Of a stretch of DNA of 64,000 nucleotides, positions 41,068-50,316 are shown one piece after another. Under the pieces are notes generated by a model. It was not told the origin of the DNA, did not search any database, and worked only from the letters and a program-made list of their open reading frames with translations. Location: the NCBI RefSeq assembly GCF_003347635.1, contig NZ_QDFY01000002.1, positions 558,001 to 622,000 of the forward strand. Direction: 5' to 3'. The stretch's first letter is position 1; each line of letters starts with the position of its first letter. This stretch comes from Sphingosinicella terrae (GTDB lineage: Bacteria; Pseudomonadota; Alphaproteobacteria; Sphingomonadales; Sphingomonadaceae). The position numbers and the translations under genes were made by a program.

Positions 41068-44000
41068 ATGACCAGCAACCTGCTTCGTGCGGGCGCGATC
41101 GGCTGCGCCCTGCTCGCTTCCACATCCCTTGTCGCGCCCGCCATGGCGCAGACGAGCTTCCGGCCCGCCTATCGCACTCTCGATGCGAACGGCGTCGATC
41201 TCACCCACGGCGATTTCGTGCTTTCCTTTGTCGAGGGGCGGATCGGCTCCGGCGGCGGCGAGCTCGCGCTCGTGCGGCAGCTCGCGAGCGGCAATGCGAC
41301 GAGCATCTGGGACAATATCCGGCTCGAGGCCTTCAGCACCGGGTCGGTCCTGATCGGCTTCGGCCAGCGCTGGGAGCGGTTCACCTACTCCGGAACGGCC
41401 TATGTTCCCAATCAGGCGAACGGCGCGACGCTGAGCCTCAGCGGGAGCACCTATACCTACAGGGCCGCCGACGGCACGACGATCACCCTCATCCCGGCCG
41501 ACTATAATTGCACGCCGACCGCCTCGCTCGCCTGCACCTGGCTGCCTTCGGCCATCACCAGTCCGAACGGAAAGACCGTCAGCCTTTCCTGGGAGCAGTG
41601 GGTGAGCTGCAGCTGGGAAGAGCCGGACCAATGCACCGTCGACGCCTGGCGGCTCGGCCGCGTCTCCAACAGCTTCGGCTACGCAATCCAGTTCAACTAC
41701 GCCTCGGGCGGCGAGGGCGGACCCAATCCGCCGCCGAGCACCTGGCGGCGGCGGACGGGAGCCACGTTCCACAACAGCGCGGCCGGCAGCGGGGCGCAGG
41801 CAAGCGTCGCCTACGCCTATCCGGCCAGCAACATCACCGAGGTCACCGACATGGGCGGCCGCCTCTGGCGCTTCACCCAGAACAGCAACGGCGTCTCGAT
41901 TCGGCGTCCCGGCGCGTCTTCCGACACGACGTTGGTCACCACGGGGACGTACGGGGTCACCCAGGTCGTGCGGGACGGGGTGACCACCGGCTATGCCCGG
42001 ACCGTCAGCGGCTCGACGGGAACGATGGTCGTGACCCAGGTCGACGGGAACGCCTCCACGCCGGATCCGCAGACCACGATCGTCTCCAACCTGACGCTCG
42101 GGCGGCCGACCTCCGTGACCGACCCGCTGAGCCGCACCACCGAATATCAATATGACAGCTTCGGCCGGCTCCAACGCATCACCGAACCCGAGGACAATTA
42201 TGTCCACTTCACCTACGACGGGCGGGGAAACGTCACCCAGACCCAATACGGGCCGAAGCCGGGCTCGGGCTCACCGGTCCTGACGACGTCGGCGGCTTAT
42301 CCCGCGAGCTGCGCCAATCCGGTGACGTGCAACAGTCCGACCAGCACGACCGATGCACGGAGCAACACGACCAGCTACACCTACGATTCCACGCACGGCG
42401 GCGTCCTGACCGTCACCGGCCCTGCCGTCGGCGGCGGCAGTCCGCAGACCCGATACGGCTACACCCTCACCAATGGCGAGTACCAGCTGACGAGCATCTC
42501 GGCCTGCGCGAGCGGCTCGGCGCCGACTTGTCTTGGCCAGGTCAACGAGTCGCGGACGGTCCTCGGCTATGACGCCAACGGCAACGTCACCTCGGTGCAG
42601 CGGCGCGACGGCACGGGGTCGCTCACGGCCACGATGGGCATGACCTACGATGCGCTCGGCAACCTGCTGACTGAAGACGGGCCGCTCACCGGCAACGCGG
42701 ATACGACTCGCTTCCGCTACAACGCGGCCCGTCAGCTTGTGGGGGTGATCGGTCCTGACCCAGACGGCACCAACGCCCTCAAGCATCGGGCGGTGCGCAC
42801 GACCTACAGTTCGACGACGGGCCTTGCCACCAAGATCGAGCAGGGCACGGTCAATAGCCAGTCGGATACCGACTGGAACGCCTTCGCGAGCCTGGAGGAG
42901 GTCCAGCAGACCTATGATGCCAGTGCGCGGCCGACGGTGCAGCGGCTGGTGTCGGGCGGCACGACCTATGCGCTGACCCAGACCAGCTACGACGCTTTCG
43001 GTCGGGTGCAGTGCGTGGCACAGCGGATGAACAGTGCCGTGTTCGGCTCGCTGCCGACTTCCGCCTGCACCCTGGGCACCACGGGCAGTCACGGTGCCGA
43101 CCGGATCACCCGCTCGACCTACGATCTCGCCGGACAGGTGACCCTCGTCCAGACCGGCTATGGCGTCAGCGGCGTCCAGGCGAACGAGGTGGCAACCGCC
43201 TATACGAGCAACGGCGAGGTCCAGCACGTCACCGACGCCGAGGGCAATCGCACCACCTATGAATATGACGGCCATGACCGGCTGGTGAAGACGCTTTTCC
43301 CGTCGCCGGACACGGATGGGGTGAGCTCGATCAGCGACTTTGAGCAGCTGACCCTGGACGCGAACGGCAATGTGACGAACCGGCTGCTGCGGGGCGGCGG
43401 CAGCATCGGGTTCACCTACGACGCGCTCAACCGCGCGACGCAGAAGAACCTGCCTGCTCCAGGTCTCGACGTCACCTATGGCTATGACCTGCTCGGGCGG
43501 ATGACCTCGGCGTCGACGACGGCCCAGACGCTGTCGTTCACGTACGATGCGCTCGGGAGGAACCTGACCCAGGTGGGGCCGTTCGGCACGGCCATCTCGG
43601 CGTATGATCTAGCCGGCCGCCGGACGCGGCTGACCTATCCCGGCGGCAGCTTCTTCGTCGACTACGACTATCTGGTCACCGGCGATGTATCCAGGATACG
43701 GGAGAATGGCGCCACGTCGGGCGCGGGAATCCTCGGCACCTACGCCTATGACAATCTCGGCCGGCGCACGGGCCTCACTCGCGGTAATGGCACGGTGACC
43801 ACTTACGGCTATGATGCCGTGTCGCGGCTGTCGCAGCTCGTGCAGGGACTCGCCGGCAACAGCCACGATCTGACTTTGGACTTCACCTACAATCCGGCGA
43901 GCCAGATCGCGACCAACGAGCGCTCGAACGACGTTTTTGCCTGGACCGGCGCCTCCAATGCGAGCCAGGCCTACATCGCCGATGGGCTCAATCGCTACAC

Positions 44001-45258
44001 GAGCATAGGCGGCGTCCCGACGGCCTATGACGCCCGACGGAACATGACTGCCGCCGGCGGAACGACCTATGGGTACGACTTCGAGAATATGCTGACCAGC
44101 GCGAGCGCCAGCGGCGGCGTGACATTGACCTACGACCCGCTGATGCGGCTCTACCAGACGAGCGGCCCGGCGACGACGCGCATGCTCTATGACGGTCATA
44201 GCCTTATCGGAGAGTATAATGGGTCGAACGGGCTGCTGAGGCGCTATGTCCACGGGCCTGGAGTCGACGAGCCTTTGGTCTGGTATGAGGGCACGGGCAC
44301 GACGGACCGGCGCTGGTTCCATGCGGACGAGCGTGGCAGTATCGTCGCCGTCAGTGGCTCGAGCGGGAGCCTCGTCGGCACCGTCAATCGTTTTGATGAA
44401 TATGGTGCACCCCAGGGCACGGTGACCGGACGGTTCGGGTTCACGGGCCAGGCCTGGATTCCGGAAATCGGGCTTTGGTACTATCGCGCGCGGATGTACA
44501 ATCCGACGCTGGGCAGGTTCATGCAGACCGATCCCATCGGCTATGGCGACGGGATGAACCTGTACGCCTACTCTCGAAATAACCCGGTGAATTATCGAGA
44601 TCCCGCTGGTCTCGAGACGATCGAGGTTGTGGGTACATGCGGTGGCGACAAGATAAAGGTTGGCGGTTTCTGCATACAAAACATCAACTTGGGTGATATT
44701 CTAGGGGTCACCGCGAACTCCATTTCGTTCTACTCGCAGCTGGCACCATCTACTGATGGCAGCATGGAATGCATGATGCAGGTCGACGTGGTCACCTGCA
44801 TAATTAAACCCATCGCCGAGACTGCACGGCGGGAACTCCGAAACTCGATCTGCTCAGCCTTGTCGGTGCTTCCTGACAGAGGTCGCGTGCGATTCGGCGG
44901 AGACGCTGCCTTCGGGATGGGCGGGCTCCTCAATTTCACTTCAGGGCTTTCATTGCGGCGAGATGGTAGTTTTGCTTTCGACTTTACGGGTGGCGGCGGC
45001 CCAGGGGGCGGCGCCCTATTGGGTGGCGGCTTGTCGATCGACAATGGAGCGCGCGAGCACGGTTGGACCTATCACATCGACCGATACATTGCGGGTGGTG
45101 GTGGTCCCGTCAGCGGCAGAGTCGACTTTGATGGGAGAGATATATCTGGGGCACAGTTTGGGTGGCAGCCACGAGGGTTGGGCTTAGAGGCTGGTCTCGT
45201 CGGAGGCGTCACTCTGAACGGAACCTATACCTACGCTTCCAACGCGATATGCAACTAG
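41068..45258 (+). CDS. RHS repeat-associated core protein with variable C-terminus
   Basis: A 1396-residue exported protein. Signal peptide (GCALLASTSLVAPAMAQTSF), an N-terminal beta-rich segment of about 330 residues with VDLTHGDFVLSFVEGRIGSG, then many YD repeats (for example TEYQYDSFGRLQRITEPEDN and TTYEYDGHDRLVKT) to about residue 1130. The RHS core end is clear: GLWYYRARMYNPTLGRFMQT, then DPIGYGDGMNLYAYSRNNPV. The last roughly 210 residues after DPAGLE are unrelated to the core, glycine-rich and of lower GC, the usual place of an exchangeable toxin or effector tip. I recognise no toxin fold in it. The ATG at 41068 was chosen because it starts the signal peptide. No VgrG or Tc partner is in the window. 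Confidence 0.92.
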   Translation: MTSNLLRAGAIGCALLASTSLVAPAMAQTSFRPAYRTLDANGVDLTHGDFVLSFVEGRIGSGGGELALVRQLASGNATSIWDNIRLEAFSTGSVLIGFGQRWERFTYSGTAYVPNQANGATLSLSGSTYTYRAADGTTITLIPADYNCTPTASLACTWLPSAITSPNGKTVSLSWEQWVSCSWEEPDQCTVDAWRLGRVSNSFGYAIQFNYASGGEGGPNPPPSTWRRRTGATFHNSAAGSGAQASVAYAYPASNITEVTDMGGRLWRFTQNSNGVSIRRPGASSDTTLVTTGTYGVTQVVRDGVTTGYARTVSGSTGTMVVTQVDGNASTPDPQTTIVSNLTLGRPTSVTDPLSRTTEYQYDSFGRLQRITEPEDNYVHFTYDGRGNVTQTQYGPKPGSGSPVLTTSAAYPASCANPVTCNSPTSTTDARSNTTSYTYDSTHGGVLTVTGPAVGGGSPQTRYGYTLTNGEYQLTSISACASGSAPTCLGQVNESRTVLGYDANGNVTSVQRRDGTGSLTATMGMTYDALGNLLTEDGPLTGNADTTRFRYNAARQLVGVIGPDPDGTNALKHRAVRTTYSSTTGLATKIEQGTVNSQSDTDWNAFASLEEVQQTYDASARPTVQRLVSGGTTYALTQTSYDAFGRVQCVAQRMNSAVFGSLPTSACTLGTTGSHGADRITRSTYDLAGQVTLVQTGYGVSGVQANEVATAYTSNGEVQHVTDAEGNRTTYEYDGHDRLVKTLFPSPDTDGVSSISDFEQLTLDANGNVTNRLLRGGGSIGFTYDALNRATQKNLPAPGLDVTYGYDLLGRMTSASTTAQTLSFTYDALGRNLTQVGPFGTAISAYDLAGRRTRLTYPGGSFFVDYDYLVTGDVSRIRENGATSGAGILGTYAYDNLGRRTGLTRGNGTVTTYGYDAVSRLSQLVQGLAGNSHDLTLDFTYNPASQIATNERSNDVFAWTGASNASQAYIADGLNRYTSIGGVPTAYDARRNMTAAGGTTYGYDFENMLTSASASGGVTLTYDPLMRLYQTSGPATTRMLYDGHSLIGEYNGSNGLLRRYVHGPGVDEPLVWYEGTGTTDRRWFHADERGSIVAVSGSSGSLVGTVNRFDEYGAPQGTVTGRFGFTGQAWIPEIGLWYYRARMYNPTLGRFMQTDPIGYGDGMNLYAYSRNNPVNYRDPAGLETIEVVGTCGGDKIKVGGFCIQNINLGDILGVTANSISFYSQLAPSTDGSMECMMQVDVVTCIIKPIAETARRELRNSICSALSVLPDRGRVRFGGDAAFGMGGLLNFTSGLSLRRDGSFAFDFTGGGGPGGGALLGGGLSIDNGAREHGWTYHIDRYIAGGGGPVSGRVDFDGRDISGAQFGWQPRGLGLEAGLVGGVTLNGTYTYASNAICN

Positions 45259-45323
45259 GTAGATCAATTCAGCACCAAGACTAGTAAATTAGAATCTGTA
45301 CGCTAATAGTGACATCCTAGTGT

Positions 45324-45830
45324 TTATCTACAAACAGAATGTTGTTGTCCAGTCGCTGCCCATAGGGACTTTTCAGCTTCCGCGCGCTCACGAACGTCGG
45401 AATCTGAGGGATCTTGCGGCCTGAGGCGGCGATTGGATAGCACGCCCGCCGACGTCAAGTTAGCCGCTCTGTCGACGACATAGAATTCTACTATGTTTTC
45501 GCTCTCAACGGCCCTGGCTAGCAATATCTCAGCGGCAGTCGGTGAGGACGCAGCGAGATAGTGCATATGGCCGTCGGGGCCACGAGTTTCGACCTGTTTA
45601 GATATAAATGGTGGATCTTCAACACTATTACCTTCGACGAGGCCAAGAGGACCAGCTATATCAGCAGAAATTACATTAGTATTAGGATTTCTATGTGAAA
45701 GCTGCATTAATGCCACCAAGCAGTCTTCCGTCAAGACGCCATCTGTGATCGATACCGTCGGTTTGCAGCTTGATATTACGATGGCTAAGAACATAAGTGA
45801 CGATGATCGCAAGGCGCGGGTACAGTTCAC
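45324..45830 (-). CDS. Putative lipoprotein, convergent with the RHS gene
   Basis: A 168-residue protein with a lipoprotein signal (SSLMFLAIVISSC, lipobox SSC), then a short acidic soluble domain including EDCLVALMQLSHRNPNTNVI and SENIVEFYVVDRAANLTSAG. The GTG at 45830 follows AGGAGTAGATA. Base composition is clearly lower in GC than flanking genes and like that of the RHS tail, so the two may have been acquired together. RHS immunity genes usually follow on the same strand, but this one is convergent; an immunity role is only a possibility. No family recognised. Confidence 0.65.
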   Translation of the reverse strand: MNCTRALRSSSLMFLAIVISSCKPTVSITDGVLTEDCLVALMQLSHRNPNTNVISADIAGPLGLVEGNSVEDPPFISKQVETRGPDGHMHYLAASSPTAAEILLARAVESENIVEFYVVDRAANLTSAGVLSNRRLRPQDPSDSDVRERAEAEKSLWAATGQQHSVCR

Positions 45831-46234
45831 TATCTACTCCTGTGACAGAATGCCTGACGAATCTGGTAAGTTACGTTTGGTCTAAAACAAAATAGGCAAC
45901 CGGTGCGTAGTGGCGTCGTCGTAGCTCCGGCCTGAACGTTAAGCTGGCAGCATGTGTCCGCCGTCAATTAGCAAGGCGAAGCGACACTTCCAATAGCGCT
46001 GAACTTCGACCAGGTGGACGCGGCCTGGATACCCTTGACGATGCCCCTGGCAATGCTCCGCTCGGTTTGCATGGAATTCCCTCATGTGGGGGAATGGCTC
46101 TCCGACCCTGGTGCTGGTCTCCTCGATGACCGCAGACTGGGAGACGGCGCATGGCGGACCATGACCTCGCAAGGCGCCGACGCGGCGCCACCTGAGCGGG
46201 TCTTCCCGCGCATACCCGTCGCGAAACCGTGTAA
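45831..46234. other. Intergenic region at the left edge of the conjugative-element block
   Basis: No supported gene in this 404-bp stretch. A leftward frame starting near 46072 (MQTERSIARGIVKGIQAAST) ends after about 34 codons and could be a gene remnant, but I do not recognise it. GC content rises sharply across the stretch, so an island boundary may lie here. No clear attachment-site repeat or tRNA gene was seen. Confidence 0.4.
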
Positions 46235-47029
46235 ATGGCGCTCCCTTCATCTGATTGTCCTGACTGGCGGGACTCGCAGGCTTATGCGGCTTTGGCGAGG
46301 ATGGATCGCGCGGGCTTCGCCTGGGAATGGCTGAGGCGAGACGAAGAATATCGGTCGGCCGCCCGGGAGACACGCGCTGGTGGTGAGGCCGGCTCCTTTC
46401 ACTCCGCAGCGGCCCGCTGGGGACTCCACGCATTCGAGGATCCGGACCTGCCGGCGCCGCTGGCTCGCCCAATGTGGCGCGCAAGCGTTCATCCCTTCGT
46501 GCTGCCAACTGAGGCAAGGCGAGGCGGGGTCGACAGGTTCGATCTCGCCCGCTTGTCGCCGCTGGCGCGCCTGCTGCGATCTCCGAGTGGAGCCGAGCAC
46601 CTCCTGCTGTCGGATGGCCTGCGCTGTCTGCGGATCGACATCCGGTGCGGCACCGTCTCGGACGGGGCGGTAAGACTGCACTACCGGCTCTCGGGCCTCT
46701 CGAGCCTGGAGCCGCGCCTGCTGACGCTGCGGCGGCTCGTCGCCTTGTGGAAGCTCGGACGCTTCTCTTCCCGGCTTCATCCGGTGGAAGCGCGGGCGCC
46801 GCGATGGATCATGCAGCTGCGTGCGCACGACGCTTTGGCCGCCGGTGCCAGCCAAGGTGAAATAGCCGAGCAGCTGCTGGGCCTGGAAGGGCAGCGGAGG
46901 CGCTGGCGGATCGAGCATCCCGATGCGCGGGCACGCGCGCAACGCCTCGTCCGCTCGGCGCGATTCCTGGCGCGTGGCGGCTACCGCGCCTTTCTTCAGC
47001 CGCATGGTGGATCGGCGCGCGCCGACTAG
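46235..47029 (+). CDS. DUF6499/DUF2285 domain protein of conjugative elements
   Basis: A 264-residue protein. The N-terminus (CPDWRDSQAYAALARMDRAG, then FAWEWLRRDEEYRS) matches the transcriptional-regulator-like DUF6499, and the C-terminus (DALAAGASQGEIAEQLLGLE, then RLVRSARFLARGGYRAFL) matches DUF2285, which holds a helix-turn-helix. This two-domain family is a marker of ICEs and plasmids in sphingomonads and rhizobia. It is the leftmost gene of the block with TraF-type peptidase, transglycosylase and Toprim protein, and is probably a regulator. The ATG at 46235 is the first in frame. Confidence 0.85.
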   Translation: MALPSSDCPDWRDSQAYAALARMDRAGFAWEWLRRDEEYRSAARETRAGGEAGSFHSAAARWGLHAFEDPDLPAPLARPMWRASVHPFVLPTEARRGGVDRFDLARLSPLARLLRSPSGAEHLLLSDGLRCLRIDIRCGTVSDGAVRLHYRLSGLSSLEPRLLTLRRLVALWKLGRFSSRLHPVEARAPRWIMQLRAHDALAAGASQGEIAEQLLGLEGQRRRWRIEHPDARARAQRLVRSARFLARGGYRAFLQPHGGSARAD

Positions 47030-47196
47030 CTGAGTTGGAACTGTTGAGGGATGTCTACGGGCGCGCGGCTCCGGCTGGAGAGGAACGGGAGGCCGGGGTC
47101 GATGTGCTCTCCGTATCCCTGGTGTCGCAACTTCGCGATCCGGGCGCGCCAGTTGCCTGCCGCAGGTTCGCCGTCCGCGGAAACTACGAACCGCAT
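47026..47196 (-). CDS. Small open frame of uncertain reality
   Basis: A 56-codon leftward frame starting MRFVVSADGEPAAGNWRARI and ending in IPQQFQLS in the 281-bp gap between the DUF2285 and HTH genes. Composition is protein-like, but there is no clear ribosome binding site and no family is recognised. It may be the remnant of a longer gene. Confidence 0.25.
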   Translation of the reverse strand: MRFVVSADGEPAAGNWRARIAKLRHQGYGEHIDPGLPFLSSRSRAPVDIPQQFQLS

Positions 47197-47310
47197 GGCG
47201 GCTCGATTTCGGCTGTACCGGCTTTTCGAGCCTCTTCCCCGCCGCTTCGTCGCGGCATTCCCGCTGCATGAGGGAGCGCGCGGGGCGCTCCCGGATGCAA
47301 CGAGGATCTC

Positions 47311-47529
47311 ATGGACGACGATGTCGCCCGCGCGGCCCGGGCCAAGAAGGGAAGCCCGTTCCTGTCGACCGAGCAGGCGGCCTTCTATCTCGGATTGAGT
47401 GCCCGCAAGCTCCAGGCGATGCGGGCGGCCGGCTCGGGGCCGCGCTTTCGGCGGCACAGCCGCTATGTGCGCTACCATATCGACGATCTCGACCTGTGGT
47501 CGAAAGAATCCGGCGCCGCCCATGGCTGA
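47311..47529 (+). CDS. Excisionase/AlpA-like helix-turn-helix protein
   Basis: A 72-residue MerR-type DNA-binding protein: PFLSTEQAAFYLGLSARKLQ, then SGPRFRRHSRYVRYHIDDLD, then LWSKESG. This is the winged-helix layout of AlpA/excisionase-like proteins that regulate integrative elements. It overlaps the S26 peptidase gene by 8 nt and so starts the run traF-transglycosylase-Toprim. The ATG follows GAGGATCTC. Confidence 0.85.
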   Translation: MDDDVARAARAKKGSPFLSTEQAAFYLGLSARKLQAMRAAGSGPRFRRHSRYVRYHIDDLDLWSKESGAAHG

Positions 47530-48094
47530 GGGCCGCGACCTTGCGCTCGTCCGCTGGGGCGAGACCCTCCGTCGCGATCGGGTCCGGCGGCGAAGGCGGC
47601 GACGGCTGACCGCGCTGGCGGCCATCGTATCCGCGGCGTCGGTGGCGAGCCTTGCCTGGCCGCCTCGGCCGCTCTTGCTGTGGAACGCAAGCCCGAGCGC
47701 TCCGGTCGGCCTCTATGGGGTGACGGCGCCCGCATCGGTCGGCGCCGGTGACATGGTGATCGCCTGGCCTCCGGCTGAGGCCCGGCACCTTGCCGGGCGG
47801 CGTGGCTATCTTCCCGTGAACGTGCCTCTGGTGAAGCGCGTCGCGGCGGCGCCGGGCGACAGCGTCTGCGCGGTCGGCGAAGCGGTGTTCGTCAACGGAC
47901 GCCTCGCCGCGCGGCGCCGGGAGGCCGACGGCGTCGGGCGGCCGCTTTCCTGGTGGACCGGCTGCCTGAGGCTTCGCGCTGGGCAGTATCTGCTGCTCAT
48001 GTCCGACAGTCCGTCTTCATTCGACGGGCGCTATTTCGGGGTGACGGCGCAGCGGGTCCTGGTCGGCAAGGCGAGGCTGCTATGGGCGCCTTGA
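47522..48094 (+). CDS. S26 family signal peptidase, TraF-like
   Basis: A 190-residue protein with one N-terminal membrane anchor (LTALAAIVSAASVASLAWPP) and the S26/TraF peptidase fold. The Ser lies in NASPSAPVGLYGV, and the Lys in NVPLVKRVAAAPGDSVC, the conserved box of type I signal peptidases. TraF-type peptidases mature conjugative pilins. The ATG at 47522 lies within the upstream HTH gene; the peptidase stop overlaps the next gene by 13 nt. Confidence 0.88.
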   Translation: MAEGRDLALVRWGETLRRDRVRRRRRRRLTALAAIVSAASVASLAWPPRPLLLWNASPSAPVGLYGVTAPASVGAGDMVIAWPPAEARHLAGRRGYLPVNVPLVKRVAAAPGDSVCAVGEAVFVNGRLAARRREADGVGRPLSWWTGCLRLRAGQYLLLMSDSPSSFDGRYFGVTAQRVLVGKARLLWAP

Positions 48095-48747
48095 GGACCC
48101 TCGCTGCCCTCGCGCTGCTGACACTGCCGGGGGCGGCCGCCGCGCAGGTCGACCGCTGGGCGGCGCCGATAGCGGAAGCCTCGGCCCGCTTCGGCATTCC
48201 CGAGGTGTGGATCCGCCGGGTGATGCAGGCGGAAAGCGCAGGGCGCACTCGGCTCGGAGGTCGGCCGATCGAGAGCCGGGCCGGGGCGATGGGGCTGATG
48301 CAGCTCATGCCGGCAACCTGGCGGGAGATGCGCGCCCGGCTGGGCCTGGGACCCGATCCGCACGCGCCGCGCGACAATATCCTGGCCGGCACCTTCTATC
48401 TGCGGCTTATGTACGACCGGTTCGGCTATCCGGGCCTGTTCGCCGCCTACAATGCCGGGCCCGCCCGTTATGCGGAGCATCTGGCGACGGGGCGGCGGCT
48501 GCCCCGCGAGACCGTCGCCTATCTCGCCAGCGTTGCCGGAGGTGCCGCTCCCTTGGCGGAGAACCGGTCCTTCGCCTCATCGTCCCTATTCGCGGTTCCC
48601 CCAGGTTCGGAGCTGCCCCTGGATGAAGTTCCTGTGACGGCGAGCCTGCACGAGAGAGGAGGCTTGTTCGTGCCGCTGGGCCGCGTCCGCGATCCGGGGG
48701 AGGAGAGGCAGCGGCCGGTGGCGCGCAACGGAGGAGACGCGCCATGA
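48082..48747 (+). CDS. Lytic transglycosylase (SLT family)
   Basis: A 221-residue exported lytic transglycosylase. Signal peptide MGALRTLAALALLTLPGAAA, then the SLT domain: IRRVMQAESAGRTRLGG with the catalytic Glu (about residue 52), the AGAMGLMQLMPATW motif and LFAAYNAGPARY. It cleaves peptidoglycan to make room for the conjugative channel. The ATG at 48082 overlaps traF; its stop overlaps the Toprim gene as ATGA, so all three are coupled. The last 70 residues are a low-complexity tail. Confidence 0.92.
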   Translation: MGALRTLAALALLTLPGAAAAQVDRWAAPIAEASARFGIPEVWIRRVMQAESAGRTRLGGRPIESRAGAMGLMQLMPATWREMRARLGLGPDPHAPRDNILAGTFYLRLMYDRFGYPGLFAAYNAGPARYAEHLATGRRLPRETVAYLASVAGGAAPLAENRSFASSSLFAVPPGSELPLDEVPVTASLHERGGLFVPLGRVRDPGEERQRPVARNGGDAP

Positions 48748-49637
48748 GCCTCACGGATGGACCCGGGGGCCTCGAGGCCGAGGCCCGCGCCCTGGTCGAG
48801 CGGCTGGGCGGCCGCTGGGGGCGCGGCGGCGGAATGTGCCGGTGCCCCGCGCATGACGATCGCCGGCCCTCGCTCAGCATCCGGCCGGGTCGGCGCCGGC
48901 TGCTCCTCCATTGCTTCGCCGGCTGCCGGGCGGACGAGATCCTGCGCGCTTTTGCCCTGGCCGGCCATTTCGTGGGGCGGGCTTCACGAGCGTCGGGAGA
49001 ATCCGGCGCCGGATCTGACGGGAAGCCGGATTGCGGTCCGCCGCGGGCGGTGCTCCGGCTCTGGGGTGCCGCCCGGCCGCTTCCGGGGACCGTGGCGGAA
49101 CTCTATCTCGAGCGGCGCGGCCTGCGCACCGGCACGGACGAGCTGCGCTTCCATCCGCGCACGCCGCACGGGCCGCGGCCGCTCACGCGTTTCCGGCCCG
49201 CGCTCCTGGCGGCCGTCCGCGACGAGACGGGGATCGTCGCGTTGCATCGCACCTTCCTCGACCCGGCCGGCAACGGGCTGGCGGCGATCGATCCGCCGCG
49301 TTGCGGACTCGGCCGCTTCGGCTCCGGCGCCGTGCGCCTTGGCGGCCTCGCCCCCAGGCTGGGGCTGGCGGAAGGGATCGAGACGGCCATGTCCGCTTCC
49401 CATCTCTTCCGGATGCCATGCTGGGCCACGCTCGGGACGGAGCGGTTCGGCCGGGTCGCGCTGCCGCATGAGGTCGGGGCGCTCGTGCTGTTCCTCGACC
49501 ATGACGCGGGCGGGTGCCGGGCGGAGGCGCTCGCGCGCGAGGCCTACGCGCATCTGGATATCGAGGTCCGCCGCCCGCGACTGGCCGGGGCCGACTGGAA
49601 CGACGTGCTCCGCGCGATGCGGCGCCTTCGCGCTTGA
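48744..49637 (+). CDS. Toprim domain primase-like protein
   Basis: A 297-residue protein. The N-terminus has a zinc-ribbon-like pattern (GGGMCRCPAHDDRRPSLSIR, then LLLHCFAGCRADEIL), as in phage and plasmid primases (DUF7146 type). The C-terminal Toprim domain shows LGLAEGIETAMSASHLF with the catalytic Glu, and LVLFLDHDAGG with the DxD. It probably acts in replication or transfer of the element, as primase or accessory. It is coupled to the transglycosylase gene (ATGA). Confidence 0.88.
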   Translation: MSLTDGPGGLEAEARALVERLGGRWGRGGGMCRCPAHDDRRPSLSIRPGRRRLLLHCFAGCRADEILRAFALAGHFVGRASRASGESGAGSDGKPDCGPPRAVLRLWGAARPLPGTVAELYLERRGLRTGTDELRFHPRTPHGPRPLTRFRPALLAAVRDETGIVALHRTFLDPAGNGLAAIDPPRCGLGRFGSGAVRLGGLAPRLGLAEGIETAMSASHLFRMPCWATLGTERFGRVALPHEVGALVLFLDHDAGGCRAEALAREAYAHLDIEVRRPRLAGADWNDVLRAMRRLRA

Positions 49638-49729
49638 TCGCAGGGACGATGTGCGCTCGGCCACGGCGTCGGCGGGCCGGCCCGAACTGGCCCGGGCGGC
49701 AAGCGCATGCTCGCCGAATGATCGGGGCG

Positions 49730-50219
49730 TCAGGCGGAGCCGACGGTGGTGGTGAGATAGGTCCGCCGTTCCGACCGCAAAGTCGAAATGGACGGCGTCA
49801 TGCCGCGTCCCGAGCTTCTCGTAGAGCGCAAGGGCCGGCGCGTCATCCGGATCCGCCTGGACGTAGATGGTCCAGGCCCCGCGCGCCGCCGCCACCGGCT
49901 TCAGGGCCTCGATCAGGGCCGTCGCTATGCCCGAACGCCGGTGCCCCTCCGCGACTGCCAGGTCGTAGATGTAGAGCTCGCTTCCGGCGCGCTCGCACTT
50001 CCGCAGGACATAGGCGCAAAGGCCCCCGACGACCGCCTGGTCCTTCTCGGCAACGAGGGCGACGAAGTCGGGTGAGCCGAGCCTCTCCCGCAGATAGCCG
50101 TCGTCCGGCCGTGCCGCGCCATAAGCGGCTGGATCATCGAAGGCCTCGCCGAACAGGTCGAGAAGCTCGTGCATCCGCCCGACATCTTCTGATGCAAGAA
50201 TCTGGATCACATGATTCAC
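49730..50219 (-). CDS. AAC(3)-I-like GNAT acetyltransferase, 3' end unresolved
   Basis: From a GTG at 50219 (AAAGG 7 nt upstream) the frame reads through a complete GNAT domain of AAC(3)-I type: MHELLDLFGEAFDDPAAYGA, SELYIYDLAVAEGHRRSGIA (motif A with the acetyl-CoA loop) and AWTIYVQADPDDAPALALYE, then HFDFAVG. AAC(3)-I enzymes acetylate the 3-amino group of gentamicin-type aminoglycosides and have about 155-165 residues. Here the frame has no stop at the expected place and stays open to 48984, antisense to the Toprim gene. In the next frame a TGA ends at 49730, giving a normal length. A frameshift near the 3' end or a lost stop is likely. Resistance function is not proven. Confidence 0.75.
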
Positions 50220-50316
50220 GCTGGTGCCTTTCGGATGTGCGGCCGGGCCCGGTGTCCGACCGGAGCCAGGCGAAGAGCTCCCGCACTTGGCCGTCCGGCG
50301 GCAGGCGAAGCTTTGT

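Noticed and set aside
45939..46517. A 192-codon leftward ORF spanning the start of the DUF2285 gene.
   Set aside because: It overlaps the well-supported DUF2285 gene and shows no domain of its own.
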